Below, in pieces: positions 1 through 9,068 of a stretch of DNA of 64,000 nt. The notes under the pieces are model-generated. The model saw nothing but the letters and a program-made list of their open reading frames with translations, did no database searches and was not told the origin of the DNA. The translations under genes were made by a program, and so were the position numbers. This DNA is from Streptomyces clavifer. Lineage in GTDB: Bacteria; Actinomycetota; Actinomycetes; Streptomycetales; Streptomycetaceae. How positions within the stretch are numbered: position 1 is the first letter of the stretch; each line of letters opens with the position of its first letter. Location: positions 124,001 through 188,000 of the forward strand of contig BMWJ01000009.1 of assembly GCA_014651175.1 (NCBI GenBank). Reading direction: 5' to 3'.

Positions 1-717
1 CAGCGGTGCGGGGAGCGGGGGCAGGAAGCGGTCGGCCAGGGCCTCGACCGCGGGGACCGAGGGCATGGCGGGGGCTGCGGGCCGCTCGCGGGCGGAGTGC
101 TCGGCGTTGCGGCGGCCGAGCTCGTCGAGGAGTTCGCGCTCGCCCCGGCCGCGCATCAGCAGGAGGACGAACGGGTCGCTGTCCAGGAGCCGGGCCGTCT
201 GGAAGCAGAGCGCCGCCACGTGCTTGCAGGGCCAGCCCCGGTCCGGGCAGGAGCAGTCGGGGTCGAGGTCGCCGGCGGCTGGCAGCAGCCGGATTCCGGT
301 CTCCCCCGCCGTGTCGACCAGGGAGTGCGGCATCTCCTTGTCGAGCAGGGCGGACAGATGCCCGGGCCGTGCCGCTGCGGCGTCCAGGAAGGTGTCCCAG
401 TCGGAGGCCGAGAACGTGCGCAGGCGCAGCTCCGCGCGGTACGGGCGGGGGCGGCTGCCGTGGACGTAGGCGATGACCCGGCCGGGTGTCACGGTGATCG
501 CCGCGACATGACCGCCGTCGGCGTACGTACGCCCGCGGGCGAGCCTGCCCTCGTCCATCGACAGGGATTCCAGGGCGTCCACCCAGGCCCGGCCCCACCA
601 GCTGTCCGCGAAGGAGCCGTCGGCGTGTGCCGCACGGGCGGGCACCGCCTCGAAGGTGCGCCGCAGGTCGTCGGGGCCGGGGCGGGCCGCCGGACGGGGA
701 CCCGCCCCGGGGCTCAT
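1..717 (-). CDS. SWIM zinc finger protein (3' part cut by window edge)
   Basis: The protein carries a SWIM zinc-binding motif CxC-x6-CxH, visible as C155, C157, C164 and H166 within CSCPDRGWPCKHVAAL. SWIM domains bind DNA or protein, and in bacteria they are commonly encoded next to SNF2 helicases as an accessory subunit. The ATG at 717 overlaps the stop codon of the SNF2 gene by 4 bp (ATGA), so the two are almost certainly co-transcribed and translationally coupled. The reading frame stays open to position 1, so the C-terminus is missing from this window. The precise cellular role is unknown; recruitment of the helicase to DNA is inferred from the pairing. Confidence 0.85.
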   Translation of the reverse strand, partial: MSPGAGPRPAARPGPDDLRRTFEAVPARAAHADGSFADSWWGRAWVDALESLSMDEGRLARGRTYADGGHVAAITVTPGRVIAYVHGSRPRPYRAELRLRTFSASDWDTFLDAAAARPGHLSALLDKEMPHSLVDTAGETGIRLLPAAGDLDPDCSCPDRGWPCKHVAALCFQTARLLDSDPFVLLLMRGRGERELLDELGRRNAEHSARERPAAPAMPSVPAVEALADRFLPPLPAPL

Positions 718-3689
718 GCCGTCCTCCGCAGTGAGACGAGGTCGGCCAGGTCACGGTCGCTGAGCTCGGTCAGGGCGGCCTCGCCGGAGCCGAGCACCGC
801 GTCGGCGAGAACCCTCTTGGACTCCAGCAGTTCGCTGATCCGGTCCTCGACCGTGCCCTCCGCGATCAGCCGGTGCACCTGCACGGGCTGGGTCTGGCCG
901 ATGCGGTAGGCGCGGTCGGTGGCCTGCTCCTCGACCGCCGGATTCCACCAGCGGTCGTAGTGGATGACGTGGGCGGCCCGGGTGAGGTTCAGTCCGGTGC
1001 CCGCCGCCTTGAGGGAGAGCAGGAAGACGGGGACCTCGGCGGACTGGAAGCGGTCCACCATCTGCTCCCGTTCGGGCACCGGCGTACCGCCGTGCAGCAG
1101 CTGGGAGGGGATGGCGCGGGAGGCGAGGTGGGCGGAGAGCAGGCGGGCCATGGAGACGTACTGGGTGAAGATCAGGACGGAGCTGCCCTCGGACAGGATC
1201 GTGTCGAGGAGTTCGTCGAGCAGGGCGAGCTTGCCCGAGCGTCCGGCGAGCCGGGTCGGCTCCTCCTTCAGGTACTGCGCGGGGTGGTTGCAGATCTGCT
1301 TGAGCGAACCCAGCAGCTTCATGATCAGTCCGCGCCGGGCGATGCCTTCCGCCTGCTCGATGAAGGCCATCGTCTCGCGGACGGCCGCCTCGTAGAGCGT
1401 CGCCTGCTCACGGGTGAGGAAGACGGGGTGGTCCGTCTCCGTCTTGGGCGGCAGCTCGGGCGCGATGCCCGGGTCGGACTTCTTCCGGCGCAGCAGGAAG
1501 GGGCGGACCAGCCGTGAGAGCCGTTCCACCGCCTCCTCGTTGCCCAGCCCTGCCGCGGTGCCGGTGTTCTCGACGATCCGGGCGTGCCGGGCGCGGAACG
1601 CCTTGAGCGGACCGAGCAGCCCGGGGGTGGTCCAGTCGAGCAGGGCCCACAGCTCCGAGAGGTTGTTCTCCACGGGCGTGCCGGTCAGTGCGACGCGGGC
1701 CGGGGCCGGGATGGTGCGCAGCGCCTTGGCGGTGGAGGAGTGCGGATTCTTCACGTGCTGCGCCTCGTCGGCGACGACGAGTCCCCACGTGTGCCCGGCG
1801 AGCCGGTCCGCGCTGGACCGCATCGTGCCGTACGTCGTGAGGACGAAGCCGCCGTCCGGGTCGGTGAGGGTCCGGTCGGTGCCGTGGAAGCGGCGTACGG
1901 GGACGCCGGGCGCGAAGCGGTTGATCTCGCGGTGCCAGTTGCCCAGGAGGGAGGCGGGGCAGATGACCAGGGTGGGGGCCGGGTGGGCGCGGTGCAGATG
2001 GAGCGCGATGAGGGTGATGGTCTTGCCCAGCCCCATGTCGTCGGCGAGGCAGCCGCCCAGGCCGAGCGAGGTCATCCGGTCGAGCCAGGCCAGGCCGCGC
2101 AGTTGGTAGTCGCGGAGGGTGGCGTCGAGGCCGGGAGGCGGCGGCAGGGTGGCGTCCTCGTCGAGGATGCGCGCGCGGAGCGCGGCGAGGGCGCCGACCG
2201 GAACCGCGTCGACCTGCTCGCCGTCGACCTCGGCGCTGCCGGTCAGGGCGACGGCGAGCGCGTCCACCGGGTCCAGCAGACCGAGCTCCCGCTTACGCGC
2301 CTTCCTCACGAGCGCCGGGTCCACGACCACCCACTGGTCACGCAGCCGCACCACCGGCCGGTGGGCCTCGGCCAGTGTGTCCATCTCGGCCTCGGTGAGC
2401 TGCTCGTCGCCCAGGGACAGCTGCCAGTTGAACGCGAAGAGGTGCTCGGCGTCGAAGAAGGAGGTGCCGTCGGTGGCCGAGCCCGGCGCGGTCCGGACAA
2501 CGGCCGCGGCGGTGAGCGAGCGGGCGAGCTCCCTGGGCCAATGGACCGCGACGCCCGCCGCGGCCAGTCTCACCCCGGCGTCACCGATCAGCTCGTACAG
2601 CTCCTCCTCCGTGAGGGCGAGGACGTCGGGTACGGGCTGGTCGAGCAGCCTCTCCAGCGGGGGCCAGACGCGGGCCGCGCGGCGCAGCGCGAGCACCGCG
2701 TCGATCCTGGCCCGCGGCCCGAACGGCTCGCCGGCCCCGCCGCTCCACAGGGTGGCCGCGTCGGTGACGTACGTGGGGTCGGCGAGGCTGTGCACCTGCG
2801 TGACAGCGGCGGCGGCATGCCGCGCGGCGGCCGGAGGCCGGTGTCCCTCCTCGTCCGCGCCGTGCTCCCGGGTGCCGGAAGCGTCCGCGGAGTCGGATCC
2901 ACCCGCGGAGTCGGCGGTGACTGCGGAGTCGGCGGTGTCGAACAGGTCGTACGCGGACAGGTCGAGCCGCAGGGAGACTCGGACTCCGGCGTCGAGGCCG
3001 GCGGCCACCTCGACGGCCCAGGCGCGGGCGTCGGTCAGCTGCTGTGCCTCACGGGCGGCGAACGCCGGCCCCATCGCATGGGCCGCGGCGGGCGTCCGGG
3101 GCAGGGTGTCGGCGACGGCGTCGAGGAAGGCCCCGAGCAGGGCCTGGGGCTCGGGGACGCGCAGGGGCGTGCCGTCCAGCGGGGCCGCGTGGCCCTCGGG
3201 CGGCATGGCGGCGGCGACGGCCCGCAGATGGGCTATGTCCTCGGCATCGCGCGGGCCGGCCCGCCAGGCGTCGTGGTCGTCGGCCGTCAGGCCGGGCAGC
3301 AGCCTTCCGCGCGCCACCAGGGTGAGCGCGTGGAGTGCGGCGGCGCCCCATGCGCGGGTGGCGGGATGGGCCACGGCGCGGTGCCGGGCGCGGGCGAGCA
3401 GCGGAACGGCGTCGGAGACGGACAGCACGACGGCGGGCACCGTGCGGCGGCGGGCACCGTGCGCGCCGTGCCGCCCGACGACCGTCAGCTCGCCGGCCGT
3501 ACCGGTGGGCTCGCCGGGGCCGGCCGGCCGCTCCACGGAGAACGAACCGTCGAAACCCGTGAGGTCGGCGGTGCCTTCGGGGTCCCAGAAGGCGACCCGC
3601 CCGTCCCGGGGCAGCGCCGCCGGCAGGAACACCGCCGCGCACCGCAGCAGCCGGTCGACGGCCGCGTCCTGCCGCACCTGCTGTGCCAT
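714..3689 (-). CDS. SNF2-family DEAD/DEAH box helicase
   Basis: A 991-aa Swi2/Snf2 ATPase that should act as a DNA translocase in the cytoplasm. An N-terminal bacterial SNF2-associated region is followed by helicase lobe 1, with Walker A MGLGKT near residue 553 and a DEAQ motif II near 640, then lobe 2 with motif VI-like residues in ATDRAYRIGQTQPV. The ATG at 3689 (MAQQVRQD) is preferred because a purine-rich GGAAGGGGG lies just upstream; the frame is open 84 bp further, but that extension looks non-coding. It lies first in a two-gene unit with the overlapping SWIM protein. Family members are implicated in chromatin-like remodelling or repair, but the bacterial function is not settled. Confidence 0.92.
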   Translation of the reverse strand: MAQQVRQDAAVDRLLRCAAVFLPAALPRDGRVAFWDPEGTADLTGFDGSFSVERPAGPGEPTGTAGELTVVGRHGAHGARRRTVPAVVLSVSDAVPLLARARHRAVAHPATRAWGAAALHALTLVARGRLLPGLTADDHDAWRAGPRDAEDIAHLRAVAAAMPPEGHAAPLDGTPLRVPEPQALLGAFLDAVADTLPRTPAAAHAMGPAFAAREAQQLTDARAWAVEVAAGLDAGVRVSLRLDLSAYDLFDTADSAVTADSAGGSDSADASGTREHGADEEGHRPPAAARHAAAAVTQVHSLADPTYVTDAATLWSGGAGEPFGPRARIDAVLALRRAARVWPPLERLLDQPVPDVLALTEEELYELIGDAGVRLAAAGVAVHWPRELARSLTAAAVVRTAPGSATDGTSFFDAEHLFAFNWQLSLGDEQLTEAEMDTLAEAHRPVVRLRDQWVVVDPALVRKARKRELGLLDPVDALAVALTGSAEVDGEQVDAVPVGALAALRARILDEDATLPPPPGLDATLRDYQLRGLAWLDRMTSLGLGGCLADDMGLGKTITLIALHLHRAHPAPTLVICPASLLGNWHREINRFAPGVPVRRFHGTDRTLTDPDGGFVLTTYGTMRSSADRLAGHTWGLVVADEAQHVKNPHSSTAKALRTIPAPARVALTGTPVENNLSELWALLDWTTPGLLGPLKAFRARHARIVENTGTAAGLGNEEAVERLSRLVRPFLLRRKKSDPGIAPELPPKTETDHPVFLTREQATLYEAAVRETMAFIEQAEGIARRGLIMKLLGSLKQICNHPAQYLKEEPTRLAGRSGKLALLDELLDTILSEGSSVLIFTQYVSMARLLSAHLASRAIPSQLLHGGTPVPEREQMVDRFQSAEVPVFLLSLKAAGTGLNLTRAAHVIHYDRWWNPAVEEQATDRAYRIGQTQPVQVHRLIAEGTVEDRISELLESKRVLADAVLGSGEAALTELSDRDLADLVSLRRTA

Positions 3690-3774
3690 GCCGCCCGCCC
3701 CCTTCCGCGTCCGCCCGGCCGTGGTTCGTCTGTGGTCGCCTGTCCTCGCGAGTCTAGGCGGGAGGTACGACAAC

Positions 3775-3813
3775 GCCCGCCCCGGCCAGGTGTTTGCACA
3801 GGTCGGGGCGGGC
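3775..3813 (-). terminator. Hairpin downstream of the SPFH gene
   Basis: Arms 3775-3787 and 3801-3813 pair over 13 positions with one G-T wobble around a 13-nt loop. It starts about 30 bp after the stop codon of the SPFH gene and before the SNF2 start, so it should separate the two transcripts. There is no strong U-tract. Confidence 0.6.
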
Positions 3814-3842
3814 GAAGGGACACAGGACAGGGCCGTGGTGGG

Positions 3843-4955
3843 TCAGTGCGGTGTGAGGGGCTTCGTCGTGTGCGCGCCGCTGTACGACTGCTCCCCCTCG
3901 GGCCCGTGCGACGGCTCCGGCCGCTTCGGCTCGTCCCCGTACGGGGAGGGATCGTACGGGGACGGTTCGTACGGTGAGGGACCGGCCCGCTGCGGCTCCT
4001 CGGGTGGCGCCCCCTCCCCGGAGAGCTCCTCCCCGGAGGGCTCCTCGCCCGGCAGGTCTCCCTCCGGCGGCTCTCCTCGCTGCTGCGCCCGCGTCGGCGG
4101 CCGTTCGTCGAACGGCGGCTTCTCCATCCGCTCGGGCTGCCCGGCGGCACCCCGCGACGGCCCCGTCTCCGCGGGAACCTGCGGCGGAGAGTCCTGATGC
4201 GCCCGCTCCAGGAAGCGGAGCAGCTCGACGGGGAACGGCAGCACCAGGGTGGAGTTCTTCTCGGCCGCGACCGCGACCACCGTCTGCAGCAGCCTCAGCT
4301 GCAACGCGGCCGGCTGGCTGGACATCTCCTGGGCCGCCTGGGCCAGCTTCTTCGAAGCCTGCAGCTCCGCGTCGGCGTTGATGACCCTCGCGCGCCGCTC
4401 CCGGTCGGCCTCGGCCTGCCGGGCCATGGAGCGCTTCATGGTCTCCGGAAGCGACACGTCCTTGATCTCCACACGGTCGATCTGTACGCCCCAGCCGACC
4501 GCCGGACTGTCGATCATCAGCTCCAGCCCCTGGTTGAGCTTCTCCCTGTTCGAGAGGAGGTCGTCCAGGTCGCTCTTGCCGATGATCGACCGCAGGGACG
4601 TCTGCGCCATCTGGGAGACCGCGAACCGGTAGTCCTCCACCTCGATCACGGCGCTCGGCGCGTCCACGACCTTGAAGTAGATGACGGCGTCCACCCGCAC
4701 GGTGACGTTGTCCCGCGTGATCCCGTCCTGGGCGGGCACGGGCATCGTCACGATCTGCATGTTCACCTTGCGGAGCCGGTCGATGCCCGGAACGATCATG
4801 GTGAAGCCCGGGGCGCGCACCTGGTGGTGGAGCCTTCCGAGCCGGAGCACGACACCCCGCTCGTACTGTTTCACCACCCGGGCCGCCGCCATCGCGTACA
4901 CCGCGCAGCCCGACACGGCTGCCACCGCTGCGATCACCACGTCCTCGACCATCAC
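3843..4955 (-). CDS. SPFH/Band 7 (slipin-like) membrane protein
   Basis: A 370-aa stomatin/slipin-type protein. Residues 3-25 form one N-terminal membrane segment, followed directly by the SPFH core (VVKQYERGVVLRLGR, then APGFTMIVPGID) to about residue 190 and an Ala/Glu-rich coiled coil (about 185-235). The C-terminal third is low-complexity Pro/Glu/Ser, including tandem SPYEP/SPYDP/SPYGD repeats encoded at about 3939-3990. Slipins form oligomeric scaffolds in membrane microdomains. No NfeD partner gene is adjacent, although one commonly accompanies slipins. The start is GTG 4955 with an ATG immediately after it at 4952; either is possible. Confidence 0.88.
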   Translation of the reverse strand: MMVEDVVIAAVAAVSGCAVYAMAAARVVKQYERGVVLRLGRLHHQVRAPGFTMIVPGIDRLRKVNMQIVTMPVPAQDGITRDNVTVRVDAVIYFKVVDAPSAVIEVEDYRFAVSQMAQTSLRSIIGKSDLDDLLSNREKLNQGLELMIDSPAVGWGVQIDRVEIKDVSLPETMKRSMARQAEADRERRARVINADAELQASKKLAQAAQEMSSQPAALQLRLLQTVVAVAAEKNSTLVLPFPVELLRFLERAHQDSPPQVPAETGPSRGAAGQPERMEKPPFDERPPTRAQQRGEPPEGDLPGEEPSGEELSGEGAPPEEPQRAGPSPYEPSPYDPSPYGDEPKRPEPSHGPEGEQSYSGAHTTKPLTPH

Positions 4956-5162
4956 GGCCCCTCATGTCGGAGAGCGCCTTACATCACGCTCTACTAACAC
5001 GATATGCCCGGTATGTACACCCGTCGAACCCCTGTCCGGGTGCCCGTGGCCCCGACCGGCCGCGCACCGGATGCCGGGGCCGCGGGAAGCGGGCAGGGTG
5101 GCCAGCGCCAGCACGTCCCCGTGACGTACCGATGAGCCGGACGAGCAGACGAGGACCCGCCC

Positions 5163-5531
5163 ATGTCCGTCACCGCGACCGCGAGCCCCATCGATCCCCG
5201 ACGGCGCCGCCGCGTCGGCATCGCCGTCGGGGCGGCCCTGCTCACCCTCACCGTCACCGGATGCTCCGGTCTCGGCCGTACCGCCGTCGGTCCGGTCACC
5301 TACACCACCGAGCGGGACCGGATCGTCAGTGAGAACAGCCCGTCGGTGAAGGGATGCCACCGCATGGCGCCCGCGGGTGCGGACAAGGTCGCCAACGGGA
5401 CGCTGATCGACATGATCCTTTACCCCACCCGCGACTGCACCGGCAGAGGTACCGCCTATGTGGCGACCACGTTCACCGACACCAATGCCCCGCGGAGCCT
5501 GCCCTGGCGCAGTTACCGCTTCGTTCACTGA
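5163..5531 (+). CDS. Small secreted lipoprotein, unknown function
   Basis: A 122-aa protein with an Arg-rich n-region (RRRRR), a hydrophobic stretch and a lipobox-like VTGC with the lipidated Cys near residue 37. The mature part is about 85 aa with two further cysteines (SVKGC and RDCTG) that could form a disulfide outside the cell. I recognise no domain. Its 3' end overlaps the convergent DoxX gene by 7 bp. A lipoprotein location is a firm inference from the lipobox; the function is unknown. Confidence 0.7.
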   Translation: MSVTATASPIDPRRRRRVGIAVGAALLTLTVTGCSGLGRTAVGPVTYTTERDRIVSENSPSVKGCHRMAPAGADKVANGTLIDMILYPTRDCTGRGTAYVATTFTDTNAPRSLPWRSYRFVH

Positions 5532-6016
5532 CCGCCGCGCCGCGCAGCCGTCAGGCCGCGGAGCAGCGCGGCCAACTCCGCGGTCCGGTCCTTCCGGTCC
5601 CGGGCGATGAGTACGACCACGGCGATGAGCAGGGCGGGCATGACCGCGTTCGGCGGGTCGAGCAGGGTCAGCTGGACGATCGAGGCACCGGCCAGCAGCC
5701 CGGCGAGGGCCATCGCCGCCACACCGGCCAGGAGGGGGACCAGCAGGGCCACGGCGCCGGCCGTCTCCAGACCGCCGATCGTGTACATCGCCCCGCTGCC
5801 CCAGCCCATCCGGTCGAAGGACTGCACGGCGGACTCATGGGCCATGATCTTGGCCACCGCGCTGAATCCGAAGAACAGCGCGAGGACGACGCGGGCCGTG
5901 TCCAGGGCGACGCGCCGGCCGCCACTCGGCGCGGCGGCGGGTGCGGCTACGGATGCGGTGGGAGCGGCGACGGCAGCAGTGGTCTCTGACACGGAGGTCT
6001 CCTCGAAGGTCGTCAT
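5525..6016 (-). CDS. DoxX family membrane protein
   Basis: A 163-aa integral membrane protein of the DoxX family with about four hydrophobic segments. The first contains the characteristic RVVLALFFGFSAVAKI and is followed by a loop with the conserved GWG (SFDRMGWGSG). An Ala-rich 40-residue tail precedes the first helix. The start at ATG 6016 (MTTFEETS) is preferred; the frame is open to 6076, but the upstream residues are basic and unlike the family. DoxX proteins are variously linked to redox stress and thiosulfate/quinone chemistry, but no specific role can be read here. Confidence 0.85.
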   Translation of the reverse strand: MTTFEETSVSETTAAVAAPTASVAAPAAAPSGGRRVALDTARVVLALFFGFSAVAKIMAHESAVQSFDRMGWGSGAMYTIGGLETAGAVALLVPLLAGVAAMALAGLLAGASIVQLTLLDPPNAVMPALLIAVVVLIARDRKDRTAELAALLRGLTAARRGGQ

Positions 6017-6131
6017 GGGGGACGTACGCCGGTACCGGCTGGAGGCGGAACGGGCCGCTTCGCCTTTCCGGCGCATTCACAGAGGCAGACCGCACCCGGG
6101 CCGGAATCTCATCGGCTTCCGGGCCGCCGCT

Positions 6132-6866
6132 TCACCCTTCTTCAGGGCGGGTCGGGCTTCTTCGGGGTAGGTCGGGGCGGGCTCTCACCCAGACACCGTC
6201 GTCGGTGAGATAGCGCTCCACACCGAGTCCGGCCTCTGCCAGATACCCCTCGAACTGCTCCACGGAGAGCTTCCGCGACCGGAACGTCTGGGTCCACCGC
6301 GCGTCCTCGAAGACGTACTCGGCGCGCACCTCGCTGATCCCGTCACCCACGGGCTCCGCCGAGACGAGCCGTATGGTGCAGCCCGCCGGCCGGTCCTCAC
6401 GCTCCCGCGGCAGATCGGAGTGGTAATCGGCGCCCTCCCGCTGGATGAGCACGACCCCGTCGTCCTTGACGTACGTACGGCAGGTCCGCAACAGCCCCTC
6501 CCTGACCCGGTGATCGCTCGTGTGCACCAGGAACGACGCGAGGACGACCGCGTCGAACCGCTCCTCGCCGAGGTCCAGCGACTCGATCGGGCTCTGCACG
6601 GTGCGGGCGCCGCGGATGCGGTCCAGCATCTGCGGCGACTCGTCCACCGCGGTCACCGAGAAGCCCCGCGCGACCAGAGGGTGCGTCACCCGGCCCGCAC
6701 CGCAGCCCAGTTCCAGCACGCTCGCTCCGGCGGGCAGTGCCGCCGCGATCACGTCCGGTTCGCTCCCGGCCGACAGCCGCGCGTACAGCTCCACCGCGCA
6801 GCCGTCCGGCGTGATGGAACCCGGTCCCGTCCCCGTATGTCCCTGACGTATCAGTTGTCCGCTCAT
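6132..6866 (-). CDS. Class I SAM-dependent methyltransferase
   Basis: A 244-aa Rossmann-fold methyltransferase. Motif I is VLELGCGAGRVTHPL (about 50-64) and motif II ends in the acidic VTAVDES (about 71-77). The post-I region FDAVVLASFLVHT is typical of small-molecule methyltransferases. The substrate cannot be inferred: neighbours are a DoxX protein and an ADP-ribosylglycohydrolase, not a biosynthetic cluster. Confidence 0.87.
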   Translation of the reverse strand: MSGQLIRQGHTGTGPGSITPDGCAVELYARLSAGSEPDVIAAALPAGASVLELGCGAGRVTHPLVARGFSVTAVDESPQMLDRIRGARTVQSPIESLDLGEERFDAVVLASFLVHTSDHRVREGLLRTCRTYVKDDGVVLIQREGADYHSDLPREREDRPAGCTIRLVSAEPVGDGISEVRAEYVFEDARWTQTFRSRKLSVEQFEGYLAEAGLGVERYLTDDGVWVRARPDLPRRSPTRPEEG

Positions 6867-6924
6867 ACCGGCGGAACGTGCGGGCGCCCGGCGCCGTTCC
6901 CGGATCGTGACGGACAGTGCCCCG

Positions 6925-8058
6925 TCAGCACTCCGGGTAGCGGCCTTCGGGCCACGCCACCGGCTGCTCGAGCTCCAGGCACAGGTCGTCGGCGAGCTCG
7001 GCGATCACGGACCGGCCCTCGGTACGGGCCAGCCACGCGGCCGGCAGCCGTACGTCGCCGTGCCGCGCGCCGAGGAGGTTGCCGCAGACCGAACCGGTGG
7101 AGTCGCTGTCGCCCGAGTGGTTGACGGAGAGCAGCAGCGCTTCGCCGACGTCGTCCGCGCCGGGCAGTGCGAGCGCGCAGTAGACGGCGATGGCGAGAGC
7201 TTCCTCGGCGACCCAGCCCGCTCCCAGGGACTCCACCCGCTCGGCACTCGGACCGCCGAGGGCGGCCAGGTCGACCGCCGCGCGCAACGCGGCCGTCGTC
7301 TCCTCGTGGCCGCGGTGGCGCGCCAGCAGGTCCATGGCGCGCAGTACCGCGCCCTCCAGGGAGTCCCCGGCCAGCAGATGCGTGACGATCGCGGCGAGTG
7401 CTCCTGCCGCGTACACCCCCGTGGGGTGCCCGTGCGTGATCTGCGCACACCGGGCGGCCAGCTCGAAACCCGTCCCGGCGTCCTCGCCCAGCAGCCCGAA
7501 GGGGGCCGACCTCATCACCGTGCCGCAGCCCTTGGACTGCGGATTGACCGGCCCGGGCACCTCGAACGGCGTGCCGGCGACGGGCACATGACCCACCGCG
7601 AGCCCCGTCAGACAGGCGTTGCCGGGAGCCCTGCGCGCGTACAGCCAGGGCTGCTGCCTGAGCCATCCGGTCCGCACGGTGTCCGTCCCGCCGCGCACGG
7701 GCGGCGCGGGGTGGTTCTGGGTGTCGAGCCAGCGCAGATAGGCGTTGCGCACGAGCTCGGCCTCCGCGCCCCCGATGCCCTTGGACCGGGCCCGGGCACG
7801 GGCCCTGATCAGCCCTTCGACGGTGAAGAGCGTCATCTGGGTGTCGTCCGTGATCCGGCCGACGACACCGTCCGCGTCCGCGACGGGTCCCCGTACGCCC
7901 CCTTCCCCGTGGGCGCGGCGGATCCCGCCGAGCGAGAGGAACTCCACCGGGTTGCCCAGCGCATCCCCGATCGCACCGCCCAGCAGGACGCCGCGTACCC
8001 GGGCCCGGCGAGCGACCCTGTCACCCCATGCCGCGTTCCCCTGCTCCGCCATGTGCAC
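6925..8058 (-). CDS. ADP-ribosylglycohydrolase family protein
   Basis: A 377-aa (or 375-aa if ATG 8052 is used) member of the ADP-ribosylglycohydrolase/DraG fold, an all-helical dinuclear-metal hydrolase that removes ADP-ribose from proteins or nucleotides. The metal-ligand motifs are clear: GAIGDALGNPVEF near the N-terminus, DDTQM about residue 72, and the C-terminal HSGDSDSTG motif. No ADP-ribosyltransferase is adjacent, so the substrate is unknown. It is divergent from the DUF6343 gene with a gap under 100 bp. Confidence 0.9.
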   Translation of the reverse strand: MHMAEQGNAAWGDRVARRARVRGVLLGGAIGDALGNPVEFLSLGGIRRAHGEGGVRGPVADADGVVGRITDDTQMTLFTVEGLIRARARARSKGIGGAEAELVRNAYLRWLDTQNHPAPPVRGGTDTVRTGWLRQQPWLYARRAPGNACLTGLAVGHVPVAGTPFEVPGPVNPQSKGCGTVMRSAPFGLLGEDAGTGFELAARCAQITHGHPTGVYAAGALAAIVTHLLAGDSLEGAVLRAMDLLARHRGHEETTAALRAAVDLAALGGPSAERVESLGAGWVAEEALAIAVYCALALPGADDVGEALLLSVNHSGDSDSTGSVCGNLLGARHGDVRLPAAWLARTEGRSVIAELADDLCLELEQPVAWPEGRYPEC

Positions 8059-8138
8059 TGCCCGCTCCCCGTCGTCCGTCCCGTATGGATTTCCGTGCGC
8101 CGCGCCGCGGGGTCATGCTGGGAGGGGAGGAGATGCCG

Positions 8139-8417
8139 ATGCGTACCGGGAGTGAACCGTCCACTGCACGCAGTCCCCTGCGGATGCGACTCGTACTGAG
8201 TCTATGGGGCATGGGCTGGGCGTTGTTCGGTCTGGTGGCCTTCGTGATCACCGGACGCCCCGGCTGGGCGATCGCCTGCGGGGTGCTGCTGGCCGTCGCG
8301 GTCACGGACCTCTGCGTCATCGTCCACCGCATCCGCCAGGGCCCGCACTATCAGCCGGGGCGCGACGTTCCGCCGTACGAGCCCGACCGGGGCGGACCGG
8401 GCCCGCCGGAGCACTGA
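8139..8417 (+). CDS. DUF6343 family small membrane protein
   Basis: A 92-aa protein (98 or more if an upstream in-frame start is used) with two hydrophobic segments (LVLSLWGMGWALFGLVAFVI and IACGVLLAVAVTDLCVIV) and a polar tail containing QGPHYQPGRDVPPY, the hallmark of the Streptomyces DUF6343 family. The ATG at 8139 is chosen because GGAGG at 8126-8130 sits 8 nt upstream; the in-frame ATG at 8133 is the alternative, served by GGAGG at 8121-8125. The function is unknown; it is expected to be a two-helix inner-membrane protein. Confidence 0.8.
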   Translation: MRTGSEPSTARSPLRMRLVLSLWGMGWALFGLVAFVITGRPGWAIACGVLLAVAVTDLCVIVHRIRQGPHYQPGRDVPPYEPDRGGPGPPEH

Positions 8418-8502
8418 CCGGACCCGGCGGCACCCCGAACCCGAGGCGTGCGGGCCCGGTGCGGGCCCGGGCGGCCTCCGAGGGCCGGACGCCGGCCCCG
8501 GG

Positions 8503-8877
8503 TCAGGGGCGGTCGTCGAAGCGGGCCGCCTGCAGGTACTCCGGGTTGGGGTCGAGCGCCGCGGCCAGCCGGAAGTGCCGGGTGGCCTGTTCGGACCGGC
8601 CGGCGCGCTCGAAGGTGCGGGCCAGCGCGAAGTGGGCGAAGGCGTTGTCCGGCTCCCGCTCCAGGACCAGCTCGAATTCGAGCTCGGCCGGGCGCAGTTG
8701 GGCGGCGGCGAAGAAGGCGCGGGCGCGCAGCAGCCGGGCGGCGGTGTTCTCCGGGTGAGCGGCGATCACCGAGTCGAGGAGTTTGACGGCACCCCGCGGA
8801 TCCCGCGCGGCCAGCAACTGCTCCGCCGCACGGAAATCGATGACGTGCGTCTCCGGGTTCATTTCGGGCACGGTCAC
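8503..8877 (-). CDS. Tetratricopeptide repeat protein
   Basis: A 124-aa protein built almost entirely of about three TPR-like helix pairs (for example DPRGAVKLLDSVIAAHPEN, then AELEFELVLEREPDN and EQATRHFRLAAALDPN). TPRs mediate protein-protein contacts; no catalytic residues are evident. It is on the same strand downstream of coaE, separated by about 190 bp that carry degenerate repeats, so it probably has its own promoter. The binding partner is unknown. Confidence 0.85.
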   Translation of the reverse strand: MTVPEMNPETHVIDFRAAEQLLAARDPRGAVKLLDSVIAAHPENTAARLLRARAFFAAAQLRPAELEFELVLEREPDNAFAHFALARTFERAGRSEQATRHFRLAAALDPNPEYLQAARFDDRP

Positions 8878-8956
8878 ATCCTTCCCTTCACGCTCCGCAC
8901 TTCAACGTCCGCCCGACACCCGGTATTCCGGGCCGGGCAGCGCCTCGACGGACACC

Positions 8957-9058
8957 ACCCGTACAGCCACGGCCGGGCAGAGCCCCGGTGGGCAGCGGCC
9001 CCTACGGCCATGGGCCCCGCAGGGCGTCACCAGGCAACGGCCCGTACGGCCACGGGCC
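8957..9058. repeat. Degenerate 21-bp repeats between TPR gene and coaE
   Basis: Copies at 8996-9016 and 9038-9058 match at 19 of 21 positions, with a more diverged partial copy around 8957-8974. The core is TACGGCCA(T/C)GGG. Period 42 between the two best copies. They lie in the gap between the TPR gene start and the coaE stop codon. Confidence 0.6.
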
Positions 9059-9068
9059 CGGCCGCACC

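Noticed and set aside
1584-3977. Long plus-strand open frames opposite the SNF2 gene (up to 797 aa)
   Set aside because: Their products are Arg/Gly/Val-rich with no domain, as expected from the antisense of a GC-rich gene; the minus strand encodes a complete SNF2 helicase.
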